This document shows positions 43,492-51,532 of a stretch of DNA of 56,243 bases, in pieces; the stretch's first letter is position 1; the number at the start of each line of letters is the position of its first letter. A program made the translations under genes and the position numbers. Source of the DNA: Anaerolineaceae bacterium (GTDB lineage: Bacteria; Chloroflexota; Anaerolineae; Promineifilales; Promineifilaceae). The stretch is taken from contig PABI01000149.1 of assembly GCA_002699125.1 (NCBI GenBank), positions 1 through 56,243 on the forward strand, read 5' to 3'. The notes under the pieces are model-generated. The model was not told the origin of the DNA and ran no database searches. It worked only from the letters and a program-made list of their open reading frames with translations.

Positions 43492-43694
43492 AACGTTAAA
43501 TTTGTGATTGTGGCCCTTTGGAAATTTAGGGGTTTAAGCAGTTCGTGATACGTGAAACGTGAGACCCCATGAAATCCGAAAGACCCGTGATTGTTAGAAA
43601 CGTGGTCATAGGGTAGTGGGTTCATCTGAAAATGACAATAGCCTAATTTACAAAATTTACCCAAAAAGCCAATGAATCAGCCGTAAATTTTGGC
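43492..43694. other. Gap upstream of the kinase
   Basis: No gene is seen. It holds one arm of a 'cgtgatacgtgaaacgtgag' word (43545-43563), a member of the repeat-word class, in otherwise AT-rich sequence. A minus-strand TTGGCT...TAAATT pair near 43640-43670 could be the kinase promoter. Confidence 0.35.
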
Positions 43695-44498
43695 TTAACG
43701 ACGGCCGTATGCTTTACGCGCCTCATGTCGGGCGCCTTCTTCCTGGTTCAAGCGCCAATTTTGATCCTGCAAGCTTTGCACAATGGCATCTCGTGCTTCT
43801 TCAGCCGAGTCGGTGAGGATGAGCAAATCCAAATCGTCCGGCGAGATTTTGCCGCCGGCCAACATGCTGTTTTTGAGCCAATCGACGAGACCACTCCAGT
43901 AACTGGTATCAAAAAGCACCACCGGAAAGTTTTGCACCTTGCCCGTTTGGATGAGCGTAAGCGATTCAAACAGCTCATCCATAGTGCCAAAGCCACCGGG
44001 GAAAATGACAAACGCCTGGGCATATTTGACCAGCATCACCTTGCGCGTAAAAAAGTAGCGGAAATCAATCGAAAGATCGACGTAGGGATTGAGATGCTGC
44101 TCAAAGGGCAGCTCAATGTTTAAGCCCACAGACTGCACACCGGCCAGTTTGGCCCCTTTGTTACCGGCCTCCATAATGCCGGGTCCGCCGCCAGTGATGA
44201 TGTTAAAGCCTGCTTCGCCCAGGGTTTGGGCCACGGTAACGGCTGTTTCATACTGTGCATCTCCTGGTTTGGCCCGCGCTGAACCGAAAATGGTAACGGC
44301 CGTATCCAACTCCGCCAGTACGTCAAACCCCTCCACAAACTCACCCATGATGCGCATCACGCGCCAGGTGTCAGTTTCGTAAAAAGGCTTGCCGCCTAAA
44401 GCCGCACCGGACAGCAGCCGCTCATCTTCCGTGGGGCGGCCCGTGCGCGCCGCGCGATTAATGTTTGGATTGTCAACTGTGTTTTGTTCGCTGCTCAT
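43695..44498 (-). CDS. LOG-family (TIGR00730) protein
   Basis: 267 residues. The Rossmann-like LOG fold carries VTIFGSARAKPGD, GGGPGIMEAGNKGA and the signature PGGFGTMDELFE. The family includes cytokinin riboside 5'-monophosphate phosphoribohydrolases, and its bacterial members hydrolyse AMP and related nucleotides to the base and ribose 5-phosphate; older annotation as 'lysine decarboxylase' is wrong. The N-terminal about 50 residues are a charged extension. A good Shine-Dalgarno (aaggaaag) precedes ATG 44498. Confidence 0.88.
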   Translation of the reverse strand: MSSEQNTVDNPNINRAARTGRPTEDERLLSGAALGGKPFYETDTWRVMRIMGEFVEGFDVLAELDTAVTIFGSARAKPGDAQYETAVTVAQTLGEAGFNIITGGGPGIMEAGNKGAKLAGVQSVGLNIELPFEQHLNPYVDLSIDFRYFFTRKVMLVKYAQAFVIFPGGFGTMDELFESLTLIQTGKVQNFPVVLFDTSYWSGLVDWLKNSMLAGGKISPDDLDLLILTDSAEEARDAIVQSLQDQNWRLNQEEGARHEARKAYGRR

Positions 44499-44532
44499 TA
44501 CACTTTCCTTCTGTGATCAAATGGCACATTCT

Positions 44533-44560
44533 GTAGGGTCAAGGCGTGCCTTGACCCTAC
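44533..44560. terminator. Perfect 13-bp hairpin between phosphatase and LOG genes
   Basis: gtagggtcaaggc / gccttgaccctac with a 2-nt loop. It lies just downstream of the phosphatase stop (minus strand) and could terminate that operon; no T-tract follows, so it may only stabilise a 3' end. Confidence 0.5.
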
Positions 44561-47514
44561 TACAAACCCCCATCTTCCCGCTTTACGACTACCAGCGTAA
44601 TGTCATCAAACTGGGGCGTGTCCCCGGCATGGGTGCGAATCGCTTTGGTAATGCTGCGAGCAATCAGCTTGGCCGGGCGCTGCCGGTTCTTCAACACTGC
44701 TTGCTCCAAACGGCCGATGCCAAATTCGTCAAAATCTTCATTCATTGCTTCCGTCACGCCATCGGTGTACAGCAGCAGCGTGTCCCCGGGCAAAAATTTG
44801 ATGGTATGGCTCTTCATTGTGATCTCGGGCACAACGCCCAGGGCCATGCCGTGCGCTGTAAGCAGCTGGGCAGAACCATCCCGCCGCAGCAGCAAAGGCG
44901 GATTGTGGCCCGCATTGGCAAAACAAATACATTGCTTTTCCGGATCCCAAATGGCGTAAAAGATGGTGACAAACAAATCAGATTGCGTATCTTGATTGAT
45001 AATTTCGTTGGCGCGAATGAGGGCTTCGGCCGGATCGACCCGGCTGATGGCCACAGCACGCAAAATAGTGCGGCACAGGGCCATGAACAGCGCTGCCGGT
45101 ATGCCCTTGTCGGCCACGTCGGCCACCACAATGCCCCAACTGCCGTCACGCAATGGGATAAAGTCGTAAAAATCGCCGCTGACCTGGCGGGCCGCCAACC
45201 AGTAGCTGGCCACCGAACAGCCCGGAATTTTGGGATTGCCGTCGGGGATCAGGCTGGCCTGAATGCCCCGGGCCACGTCCAGCTCTTGCTCCAGCCGGTC
45301 CCGCTCGGCAGCTTCGTGGTAGAGGTGATTGTTGACAACGGCCGTTGCCGCCTGATGCGCCACGCCGGTCAGAATATTGAGGCGTCGCGTGGAAAGCGAC
45401 TGCCCATTTTCCATTAAAGAACCAATGACCATGGCCCCCACCAGCTGCCCCCGCGCATTCAAGGGAAAGGCAAACGCCTGCTCCGTGCCCAACACCTTTT
45501 CCAACCAGCCCGGCAGCTGAATGACGTAGTAGGTGCCGGTTGGCGAGAGGCCGTCAGCCAGCCGGGGGGAAATCTCCTCAAACTCCTCCTGGTCCAAAGC
45601 CAACGTTTCCAGCAGGCCGCGCCCCATCTCATTGATGCCATAGCTGGGGCCGGGCCGAAACTGCTCCCGCTCCTCATCCCAGATGAGAATAATGCACGAT
45701 TCCACACCTACCAGCATGGGCACCAGCCGGGCAATGGTGTCTAAAATTTCGTTTAGCTCGATAAGGCTGTTAACGGCCGCAGCTACCTGAAACAGCGCGG
45801 TGTTCACCCAGGCTTCCTCCTGTTGGGCGTTGCGCAAATGCCAATTTTCCAGGCCGCGCGCCAGCTGCTGGCTGATGCTCTCCAGCAAATCTTCGCGCCG
45901 CCCCGGCGTTTGCAACACGTCGGGGTGATGCCCGGCCGGGGACGCCTCGCTCACGATCATGACGCCGAGGATAGTTTCGTTGAGGGTGAAGACGGGCAGC
46001 AAGAGGAGGCAGTCTGGTAATGTCTGCCCATCGTCCAGATATTGCAGCCAGTGCGGGATTTTTCGGGTCGTGAGCCGCTCTTGCCCCACATGCACGGCAT
46101 CCAGCGCCGGCCAATCGCCAATTTTCAGACGCTGCTGCTGGATGAGCTGTTCACCTTCCGGGGTGAAGCCGATGCTGTGGCTGCCGCGATACACGGCCGT
46201 TTCCTCATCCCACAGCAAAATGGCACAAAACGGCACGCCCGCCAACATCGTGGTGAGGCGGTTTACGGCCGTTAACATCTCTTCCAAATCGGCGCTGCGG
46301 CTGATGGCCTCAGCCACTTGCAGTTGAGCGGTGGAGAGCCACGCCTGTTCCCGCTGGCGGGCCAGCTGGCGCAGCTTGCTGATGGAGATGGCAATCTCGG
46401 CCGCCAACGCCTCCAGCGTCATCTTCTCGATGCGGCTGAAAACACCGGTTTTGGGGCTTTGCACGTCCAGCACGCCCACCACCTCGCCATCGACGATGAG
46501 GGGCAGCGCCATTTCCGAGCGGGTGCTGTTTTCCAGCGGATTGTCCTGAGAGACAAAGCGTTCATCTTCGGCGGTATTGTTGCTGATAACGGTTTGTTGG
46601 CTGGCAACGGCCGTACCAATCAGGCCAACCCCAGGCTGAATGCGCCACCCCTGGGCAAAAATATCGGCATCGCTGCTGGCCTGGATCACCGCCTCGCCTG
46701 TTGTGGGATCAATGCCGAAAATAGAAACCAGATGAAAACCAAACGTCTCCTGAGTGAGCTTCACCACCTGGCTAAAAATCTCTTCCTGGTTTTGCACCTT
46801 GCTGATTTCCAGGCCGATTTGCCCCACCAGCTCCAGGTGCGCCGAGCGGGTCCGCTCCTGGGCAAACAGCAGGGCGTGAGCCACGGCAGCCGCAGCCTGG
46901 TTGGCCAGAATCGTCAGGCGGCGCATATCTTCTTCACTGAAGCGGTTGGGCTCGCTGCTTTGGGCAGCCACAATACCAATAGTGTGATCCCCGCTGATCA
47001 TGGGGATGAAAAGCGCCGAGCGCGGCGGCGAGTTGCTGATGTAGCGTGGGCGGGCCGGCAGACTGCCCAACTCACGCTGAAAATCGCGCACCAGCAGCGG
47101 ACTTTTATTGTCTCGCACCCAGCTAATAAGGCCGCCTTCTTCACTGAGATCAAACGTTTGCGGTGTCTCTTGCCGCACGCCGCGAATTTTCCAGTAGAGA
47201 ATATGGTAATCGCTGTCCTCAAACAAGCCGACCTGGAAGGTATGGTTGTCAATCACCTGCCCCGCTTCATTGGCGATGAGTTCAGCCAGCGCGTCTACAT
47301 CCAGTTGGGCCGCCACCAAAGCGCGGCCGGCATCGCTGAGGGCTTCCAGCTCGGCCACGCGCTGTATGAGCAGCTGGCGCGAACGGTAGCGGCGCAGCAA
47401 CACATAGGCAGACAGGGCCAGCGCACCCACCAGCAAGGCAAATGAAATAGACGGCCACGAAAGACCGTCCATTGTTTGTCCGTAAATTGCTGCCAAAGTG
47501 GACATAGTACCCAT
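44560..47514 (-). CDS. GAF-domain SpoIIE/RsbU-type PP2C phosphatase
   Basis: 984 residues. One N-terminal transmembrane helix (about 22-42), then at least three GAF-like domains (about 60-220, 235-400 and later blocks, including two that share 'GVPFCAILLWDEETAVYRGSHSIGF' and 'GVESCIILIWDEEREQFRPGPSYGI'). The C terminus is a SpoIIE phosphatase (about 760-984) with VSGDFYDFIPL, VADVADKGIPAALFM, FANAGHNPPLL, LLYTDGVTEA and FDDITLVVV. It should dephosphorylate the STAS antagonists encoded next to it in response to a small-molecule or redox input (inference). Confidence 0.92.
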   Translation of the reverse strand: MGTMSTLAAIYGQTMDGLSWPSISFALLVGALALSAYVLLRRYRSRQLLIQRVAELEALSDAGRALVAAQLDVDALAELIANEAGQVIDNHTFQVGLFEDSDYHILYWKIRGVRQETPQTFDLSEEGGLISWVRDNKSPLLVRDFQRELGSLPARPRYISNSPPRSALFIPMISGDHTIGIVAAQSSEPNRFSEEDMRRLTILANQAAAAVAHALLFAQERTRSAHLELVGQIGLEISKVQNQEEIFSQVVKLTQETFGFHLVSIFGIDPTTGEAVIQASSDADIFAQGWRIQPGVGLIGTAVASQQTVISNNTAEDERFVSQDNPLENSTRSEMALPLIVDGEVVGVLDVQSPKTGVFSRIEKMTLEALAAEIAISISKLRQLARQREQAWLSTAQLQVAEAISRSADLEEMLTAVNRLTTMLAGVPFCAILLWDEETAVYRGSHSIGFTPEGEQLIQQQRLKIGDWPALDAVHVGQERLTTRKIPHWLQYLDDGQTLPDCLLLLPVFTLNETILGVMIVSEASPAGHHPDVLQTPGRREDLLESISQQLARGLENWHLRNAQQEEAWVNTALFQVAAAVNSLIELNEILDTIARLVPMLVGVESCIILIWDEEREQFRPGPSYGINEMGRGLLETLALDQEEFEEISPRLADGLSPTGTYYVIQLPGWLEKVLGTEQAFAFPLNARGQLVGAMVIGSLMENGQSLSTRRLNILTGVAHQAATAVVNNHLYHEAAERDRLEQELDVARGIQASLIPDGNPKIPGCSVASYWLAARQVSGDFYDFIPLRDGSWGIVVADVADKGIPAALFMALCRTILRAVAISRVDPAEALIRANEIINQDTQSDLFVTIFYAIWDPEKQCICFANAGHNPPLLLRRDGSAQLLTAHGMALGVVPEITMKSHTIKFLPGDTLLLYTDGVTEAMNEDFDEFGIGRLEQAVLKNRQRPAKLIARSITKAIRTHAGDTPQFDDITLVVVKREDGGL

Positions 47515-47530
47515 TTAAGTGGTGCTGAAT

Positions 47531-47884
47531 TTAGCGTTGGGACAGGCCGTGTTGGGCCGCCTGGCGGTTGGGATAGATTTGGAACAGTTGGTCAAAGCCA
47601 ACCATGCCAAAGATTTCCTGGAGACGGCCGTCTAACCCACACAAAACCAGGTTGCCATCCTGCTGCCGGGCTTTGCGCCAGCCGGTGACCAACGTGCGCA
47701 GCCCACCGCTGTTGATGTAGTTGGTCTGGCTCAGGTCTACGACAAGCTTCGCCCGGCCCTCATCCAGCAGCGTGGTGAGGTGTTGTTCCAGGATGGGGTT
47801 GAGGGTTTGGTCTAAACGGCCGTTTACCCCCACAATCCAGATATTATCGCCAACGGATTCTTCCCAAATATTCATGCCGCTCAT
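47531..47884 (-). CDS. STAS-domain anti-sigma factor antagonist
   Basis: 117 residues. STAS fold with VVDLSQTNYINSGGLRTLVTGWRKA; the Ser of NSGG is the expected phosphorylation site. The start overlaps the stop of the RsbW-like gene by 4 nt (ATGA) and the stop lies 16 nt before the phosphatase, so the three are one operon. Confidence 0.9.
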   Translation of the reverse strand: MSGMNIWEESVGDNIWIVGVNGRLDQTLNPILEQHLTTLLDEGRAKLVVDLSQTNYINSGGLRTLVTGWRKARQQDGNLVLCGLDGRLQEIFGMVGFDQLFQIYPNRQAAQHGLSQR

Positions 47885-48327
47885 GATTTATTTTTCACCA
47901 AAACCAAAGTATTCCCCTCTTTCTCATCAAAATCGAACTGCACGTCATCCATCAGCTGCCGCATAAAATGGATCCCTAAACCACCCACCTTCACATTGTC
48001 GATTTCAGACGGGGATGCAGAATCAGGCGGCGCGGGCGGCAGCGCCGGCTTGGGCACGGCATCTGGATTGAAGGAACGGCCGTTATCATGGAACGTAACG
48101 GTAAATGCCGAATCCTTCAACTGCCAGCTAATGTTGATTTCGCCCTTGTTTTCGCCGCCGTAAGCGTGTTCAATAATATTGGTACACGCTTCATCACAGG
48201 CCAGCTCAATGTGGAAAACGGCCGTTTCGTCCAGACCGCTTTCAGCAGCGCCATCAGCCACAAATTGGCAAATCTTTTGAATTTCTTCGTAACGTCCGGG
48301 AACGGTTAGGACGTGCTTAACACCCAT
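47881..48327 (-). CDS. RsbW-like anti-sigma serine kinase (HATPase_c)
   Basis: 148 residues. GHKL ATPase: N-box HIELACDEACTNIIEHAYGG, then HDNGRSFNPD, then VGGLGIHFMRQLMDDVQFD. It would phosphorylate the STAS partner and bind or release a sigma factor or other target. No sigma factor gene lies in the window. Overlaps the next STAS gene by 4 nt. Confidence 0.9.
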   Translation of the reverse strand: MGVKHVLTVPGRYEEIQKICQFVADGAAESGLDETAVFHIELACDEACTNIIEHAYGGENKGEINISWQLKDSAFTVTFHDNGRSFNPDAVPKPALPPAPPDSASPSEIDNVKVGGLGIHFMRQLMDDVQFDFDEKEGNTLVLVKNKS

Positions 48328-48402
48328 ATTGAGGAATAAAGAGGGGTAATCAGCAAGCAGCTTACGTTAACCTGTATCTGCTTACTGAATACGGCCGCAA
48401 AT

Positions 48403-48750
48403 CTAGAAGCTGCCAACCGCAGCAGTGTCGTCTTCGTAAACTTTAAATAAAGAATCTAAACCGGCCAGCGAAAGCACTTCCGCCACGCGTTCCGATGGCG
48501 AAGCCAAACGCACATCACCATTCCGCTTTTTACACTCTTTCAGAGTAGAAACCAGCGTGCGCAGCCCGGCGCTGCTCATGTAAGATACACCTGCCAGATT
48601 CAATACCAAATTGTGACGGCCGTTTTCCGTCAGCTCTTTTAAATTCCCCTCAAATTCAGCGGCATTGCTGCTGTCGATGCGCCCGCTTACGGTTACCAAG
48701 TCCACCCGTTTCATCGATTCTACGCTTACATTTACTGCTGTATCGCTCAT
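48403..48750 (-). CDS. STAS-domain anti-sigma factor antagonist, second copy
   Basis: 115 residues from ATG 48750 (Shine-Dalgarno gaaggagg). LVLNLAGVSYMSSAGLRTLVSTLKECKKRNGDV is the STAS core with the phosphorylatable Ser in MSSAG. It shares its basic layout with the protein at 47531 but has diverged. It heads the four-gene partner-switching operon, 75 nt before the kinase. Confidence 0.9.
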   Translation of the reverse strand: MSDTAVNVSVESMKRVDLVTVSGRIDSSNAAEFEGNLKELTENGRHNLVLNLAGVSYMSSAGLRTLVSTLKECKKRNGDVRLASPSERVAEVLSLAGLDSLFKVYEDDTAAVGSF

Positions 48751-48829
48751 GGATATTCCTCCTTCTATTGGTCGGTAAGCATTGTGGCAAATTATAACAC
48801 GCAATTGACGATTGACGATTGTCTGAAAA

Positions 48830-48943
48830 TAGGAACGCAGAGTTGCGCTGAGGAGTCACAGAGTAACACAGAGATTTCATTTTTCTCCCCGTCTCTGCGT
48901 AACTCCCTTTACCTCTGTGAAACTCTGCGTTCCAAAATTCTTT
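48830..48943. repeat. Long 'ggaacgcagagtt' inverted repeat
   Basis: ggaacgcagagttgcgctgagg...acacagag on the left pairs with ctctgtgaaactctgcgttcc on the right. It lies in the divergent gap before queG; the longer ORF start at 48784 is inside this repeat region. Confidence 0.75.
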
Positions 48944-48981
48944 CATTGACGATTAATGGCTGCCGCCTTACCATTTGCGGC

Positions 48982-50184
48982 ATGGCAGAGTTATTGCAGC
49001 AGCTAGAGCAGCAGGCACAAGCGCTGGGATTTAATATGGTGGGGGTGGTTACGGCCGTTCCCAGTCCCAATCTAAACGCCTACCTACAATGGATTAACGC
49101 CGAGATGCACGGGCAGATGGGCTATCTGGCCCGGCCTGACCGGCTGGCGCGGCGGCAGGACCTCAACGTCATCTTACCCGGCGTGCAAACAATCATTTGC
49201 GTGGGGCTGGAGTACAGCACCATGCCGCTGCCACCGGCCATCGCCAACGACCCCAGCCGGGGGCGCATCTCCAACTACGCCTGGGGCGTCGACTACCACG
49301 ATGTGATGACGCCGCGCCTGGAAGAACTGGCTGCCTGGCTCAAAACACAGCAGCCGAAAAGCGGTGTGGCAACCAAAGTTTACGTCGATACCGGTGCCAT
49401 TTTGGAACGCGATCACGCCGCCGCCGCTGGCCTGGGCTTCACCGGCAAAAACACGATGCTGATTGCACCCAAACGCGGCTCGTTCTTTTTCCTGGGCGAG
49501 ATTTTGACGACGCTAGAGATTAGAGATTGGAGAACCCGTCCTGAGCTCGTCGAAGGATTGGAGACTGAGCTAATCTCTAATCTCCAATCTCCAATCTCCC
49601 CAATGCCGTCCTGCGGCACCTGCCGCCGCTGCCTGGACGCCTGCCCCACCAACGCTTTCCCCCAACCGTACGTGCTGGACGCCCGCCGCTGCATCTCGTA
49701 CCTGACCATTGAGCTCAAAGGGTGGATTCCGCGGGAGTTACGGCCGTTCATGGGCAACTGGGTCTACGGCTGCGACATCTGCCAGGTGGTGTGTCCGTTT
49801 AACCGCTTTGCCCGCAAAACGGATGAGGTGGCCTTTTACCCCGAGGACAAATGGGACAGTGCTGCGCCCCCGCTGCTGGACCTGCTCAGTCTAAACGAAG
49901 CTGAATTTGCCGAGCGGTTTGCCCAGAGTCCCATCAAGCGCATCAAGCGGACGCGGCTGGTGCGCAATGCGTGTGTGGCCGCGGGGAATTGGGGCAGTGA
50001 AACGGCCGTTCCTGCCCTGGTCAATTTGCTGTCTGATCCGGAACCCATTATTCGCGGCCATGCGGTATGGGCTTTGCAGCAAATTGGTGGGGATGAGGCC
50101 GAGCTGGCGTTGGAGGATTTGAGGAAAGTGGAGGGGGATACGGCCGTCCTGCAAGAGCTTGCTTTCATGCAGGAAAAGGAGTAA
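48982..50184 (+). CDS. queG: Epoxyqueuosine reductase QueG
   Basis: 400 residues. Cobalamin-dependent iron-sulfur enzyme for the last step of queuosine biosynthesis on tRNA. Motifs: VYVDTGAILERDHAAAAGLGFTGKNT, the first 4Fe-4S cluster CGTCRRCLDACPT, the second CDICQVVCP, and a C-terminal HEAT-like helix repeat (VPALVNLLSDPEPIIRGHAVWAL). Between GEILTTLE and CGTC lie about 30 extra residues (IRDWRTRPELVEGLETELIS and NLQSPISPMPS) that are encoded by a palindromic repeat, not part of the family core. ATG 48982 is chosen because 66 upstream codons lie in repeats. Confidence 0.93.
   Translation: MAELLQQLEQQAQALGFNMVGVVTAVPSPNLNAYLQWINAEMHGQMGYLARPDRLARRQDLNVILPGVQTIICVGLEYSTMPLPPAIANDPSRGRISNYAWGVDYHDVMTPRLEELAAWLKTQQPKSGVATKVYVDTGAILERDHAAAAGLGFTGKNTMLIAPKRGSFFFLGEILTTLEIRDWRTRPELVEGLETELISNLQSPISPMPSCGTCRRCLDACPTNAFPQPYVLDARRCISYLTIELKGWIPRELRPFMGNWVYGCDICQVVCPFNRFARKTDEVAFYPEDKWDSAAPPLLDLLSLNEAEFAERFAQSPIKRIKRTRLVRNACVAAGNWGSETAVPALVNLLSDPEPIIRGHAVWALQQIGGDEAELALEDLRKVEGDTAVLQELAFMQEKE
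49513..49600. repeat. 'gagattagagattggag' palindrome inserted in queG
   Basis: agagattagagattggag (from 49515) is mirrored by taatctctaatctccaatctcc (49571-49592), with a cctgagctcgtcgaagg core. It adds 30 codons without shifting the frame. Confidence 0.8.
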
Positions 50185-50216
50185 GCTGCCTGGAACCAAA
50201 TCTCAGCGAGTTTATC

Positions 50217-50456
50217 ATGGAAAAACCAACTGCTATTAAGGTAAACAATCGGTATCAAATCACCTTGCCTCGCGAAATTTGCCAACAACTTGGCATTGAG
50301 CCTGGCGATGAATTACTGGTAGACAGGCAAGGTGACACAATCGTCTTGCTGCCAAAACCGAAAAATCCTGTTGATTATCTGGCTGGGCTTCATAAAGAGG
50401 TCTGGCAAAACATCGATCCTCAAGAATATCTCCGCCAAGAACAAGCAGCATGGTAA
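50217..50456 (+). CDS. AbrB/MazE-type antitoxin, orphan
   Basis: 79 residues. SpoVT-AbrB fold: IKVNNRYQITLPREICQQLGIEPGDELLVDRQGDTIVLLPKPKNP, then a flexible tail (LHKEVWQNIDPQEYLRQEQAAW) of the kind that binds a VapC-type PIN toxin. The partner is not seen: the ATG overlapping the stop (50450) opens a basic 67-codon frame with no PIN motifs that runs into the next gene. It is either a free regulator or the remains of a toxin-antitoxin pair. Confidence 0.75.
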   Translation: MEKPTAIKVNNRYQITLPREICQQLGIEPGDELLVDRQGDTIVLLPKPKNPVDYLAGLHKEVWQNIDPQEYLRQEQAAW

Positions 50457-50538
50457 AGAACAAACAATTGCGCAAGAAGTGGGTGGAGAAGCGTGGGCAA
50501 AAAGCTTATCATTCCATTATCAAAACCATGCTACCGTC

Positions 50539-50560
50539 GGTCAAGTTTGCCAACTTGACC
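50539..50560. promoter_or_regulatory. GGTCAAGTT/AACTTGACC hairpin upstream of ada-like gene
   Basis: A perfect 9-bp stem with a 4-nt loop, then aacttttggaggatcacac and the ATG at 50580. Equivalent in layout to 25310-25331. Confidence 0.5.
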
Positions 50561-50579
50561 AACTTTTGGAGGATCACAC

Positions 50580-51440
50580 ATGTTGGCAGAACCATCGTTT
50601 GCAGAAATGTCGGCCGATTACGGCCGTATCGAAGCCGCCATTCACTACCTTGAAGAAAACTTCCAGGCACAGCCTACGCTGGCCGAGATCGCCTCTCACG
50701 TTGGCCTGAGCGAATACCATTTTCAGCGACTTTTTAGCCGCTGGGCGGGCACCAGCCCCAAGCGCTTTTTGCAATTCCTCACCATCCAGCACGCCAAAAA
50801 GCTGCTGGAAGAATCGCAGTCGATATTGGACGCGACGTACGAAGCCGGGCTCTCCAGCCCCAGCCGCCTGCACGACCTGTTTGTGACCCACGAAGCCATC
50901 ACCCCCGGCGAGTTCAAGCAAAAAGGCGCGGGGCTTACGATTCAATATGGTTTCCACGATTCACCCTTTGGTGAATGTTTGATCGCCCTCACTGAACGCG
51001 GCATTTGTGGCCTCCAGTTTGTAGCCGACGAGGATCGCGAGTCAGCGCTGGACGAGCTAAAAGCCAGCTGGCTCCAGGCGGAGTTTGTAGAAGACGCGGA
51101 AGCAACACGGCCGTATATCGATCCCATCTTCAACTTGAGCGGCGCGGAGGAACGGCCGTCCCTCCCCCTCTACCTCAAAGGCACCAACTTTCAGATTCAG
51201 GTGTGGCAGGCGCTGTTAAAGATTCCGGCGGGAACGGCCGTTTCTTACGGCAGCGTGGCCCAAATGATTGGCAATCCCAAAGCGTCCCGCGCCGTGGGCA
51301 GCGCCGTCAGTAACAACCCCGTCGGCTACCTCATCCCCTGTCACCGCGTCATCCGCCAGGCAGGCAACCTGGGCGACTACCGCTGGGGGACCAGCCGCAA
51401 GAAGGCGATTCTGGGCTGGGAAGCGGCCCGTTTTCAGTAA
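50580..51440 (+). CDS. Ada-like AraC regulator fused to O6-methylguanine methyltransferase
   Basis: 286 residues. An AraC-type HTH pair (about 15-115; LAEIASHVGLSEYHFQRLFSRWAGTSPKRFLQ) is followed by a methylguanine-DNA methyltransferase (about 120-286) with the acceptor motif PCHRVIR and FQIQVWQALLKIPAGTAVSYGSVAQMIG. The N-terminal methylphosphotriester domain of Ada, with its metal-binding Cys residues, is absent. Such two-domain forms repair O6-alkylguanine and may sense the damage through the Cys in the second domain. The Shine-Dalgarno ggagg precedes ATG 50580. Confidence 0.9.
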   Translation: MLAEPSFAEMSADYGRIEAAIHYLEENFQAQPTLAEIASHVGLSEYHFQRLFSRWAGTSPKRFLQFLTIQHAKKLLEESQSILDATYEAGLSSPSRLHDLFVTHEAITPGEFKQKGAGLTIQYGFHDSPFGECLIALTERGICGLQFVADEDRESALDELKASWLQAEFVEDAEATRPYIDPIFNLSGAEERPSLPLYLKGTNFQIQVWQALLKIPAGTAVSYGSVAQMIGNPKASRAVGSAVSNNPVGYLIPCHRVIRQAGNLGDYRWGTSRKKAILGWEAARFQ

Positions 51441-51490
51441 ATGGTAAGCGGTGGTCGGTAAACGGTAACTGGTAAACCGATTACCGTCTA
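51440..51490. repeat. Intergenic repeat, 'ggtaaacggtaactggtaaacc' family
   Basis: gtcggtaaacggtaactggtaaaccgattaccgtctacc carries the family words in both orientations; related to 9851 and 38955. Confidence 0.6.
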
Positions 51491-51519
51491 CCAAATTACC
51501 AGTTTTTTTTGGCGGGGGA

Positions 51520-51525
51520 TATAAT
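51520..51525 (+). promoter_or_regulatory. -10 box of the RmlD-like gene, leaderless
   Basis: TATAAT lies 7 nt before ATG 51533 with no Shine-Dalgarno between. The -35 is not clear. Confidence 0.5.
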
Positions 51526-51532
51526 CTCCGTC

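Noticed and set aside
46318..47445. 375-residue plus-strand frame opposite the GAF phosphatase
   Set aside because: Antisense shadow; the minus-strand frame has clear GAF and SpoIIE motifs.
48784..48981. N-terminal extension of QueG by 66 residues
   Set aside because: The codons lie in an inverted repeat and have no counterpart in the family.
50450..50653. 67-codon ORF overlapping the AbrB stop as a VapC-like toxin
   Set aside because: It has no PIN acidic residues, crosses a hairpin and runs out of frame into the Ada-like gene.
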